Below, in pieces: positions 63,944-64,000 of a stretch of 64,000 nucleotides of DNA. The stretch comes from Symbiodinium kawagutii (Eukaryota > Sar > Dinophyceae > Suessiales > Symbiodiniaceae). The stretch lies in NCBI GenBank assembly GCA_009767595.1, contig VSDK01018756.1, forward strand, positions 50,772 through 114,771. Reading direction: 5' to 3'. The notes under the pieces were generated by a model, which did not search any database, was not told the DNA's origin, and was given only the letters and a program-made list of their open reading frames with translations. Position numbers and translations under genes: made by a program. The stretch's first letter is position 1. Each line of letters opens with the position of its first letter.

Positions 63944-64000
63944 ATGTTCTCTTGCTTCACTTGGCCAGCTGCCGTGATTGTCGGCAAATGTTCAATTTCT

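Noticed and set aside
1-64000. Dinoflagellate spliced-leader remnants
   Set aside because: Looked for CCATTTTGGCTCAAG and its complement by eye; only partial words such as GGCTCAAG (near 13642) were found.
1-64000. CRISPR arrays, rRNA, tRNA, bacterial operons
   Set aside because: No array of equal repeats and unique spacers, no conserved RNA core, no ribosome-binding sites or long adjacent frames.

Overview
This is eukaryotic nuclear DNA, most likely from a protist. A dinoflagellate of the Symbiodiniaceae type is my best guess (about 60% sure). There are no operons, ribosome-binding sites or dense long ORFs. Short open segments of 60-250 nt are bounded by pyrimidine-AG acceptors and GT donors, and they lie between many micro- and minisatellites. 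One 1.2 kb intronless gene stands out. No spliced-leader relict, tRNA, rRNA or CRISPR array was seen. The organism call is inference.

The only gene I can name with high confidence is a protein kinase on the minus strand (49852-51039, AGC-like). A 13-bp direct repeat brackets it, and an A-rich tract follows its 3' end, so it looks like a retroposed gene copy. About 0.2 kb upstream of it is an exon with a Walker A motif. An exon at 1.9-2.7 kb reads like a diverged dynein heavy chain AAA6 region. Everything else called CDS is a single exon without a recognised family. Those calls rest on an open frame, splice signals and, in several clusters, agreement of reading phase between neighbours. Best chains: 14.28-14.65 kb (-), 21.69-22.70 kb (-), 27.75-28.16 kb (-), 35.05-35.43 kb (-), 42.87-43.17 kb (-), 47.7-48.6 kb (+), 54.2-55.0 kb (-), 58.3-59.1 kb (+) and 61.9-62.3 kb (-). 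Introns inferred inside these chains are mostly 58-220 nt (one of about 345 nt), and many are only 58-90 nt.

Layout: 0-1.2 kb is an AT-rich block almost without G. 1.4-4.2 kb has minus-strand exons. 4.7-8.7 kb is a nest of tandem duplications (about 0.94-kb units, a 130/146-bp array, ATCCG-rich tracts) in which an acidic, charged peptide segment occurs four times. 8.6-9.2 kb has plus-strand exons. 9.6-13.6 kb is mostly simple repeat and a dispersed element. 13.6-30 kb is mainly minus-strand exon clusters. 30-41.5 kb has exons on both strands, a 43-bp minisatellite and a GATTA-type tract. 42-49 kb mixes exons with CAA, ACAGCT and TGGA repeats. 49-51.5 kb holds a possible MITE, the kinase and the P-loop exon. 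52-57.5 kb carries copies of a short dispersed repeat among exons. 57.5-64 kb has further exons and a 350-bp GAT minisatellite; the last gene runs off the end.

I see no evidence that the genes act together in one pathway. Translations of GC-balanced DNA often look protein-like in more than one frame, so unnamed exons should be read as candidates and not finished models.
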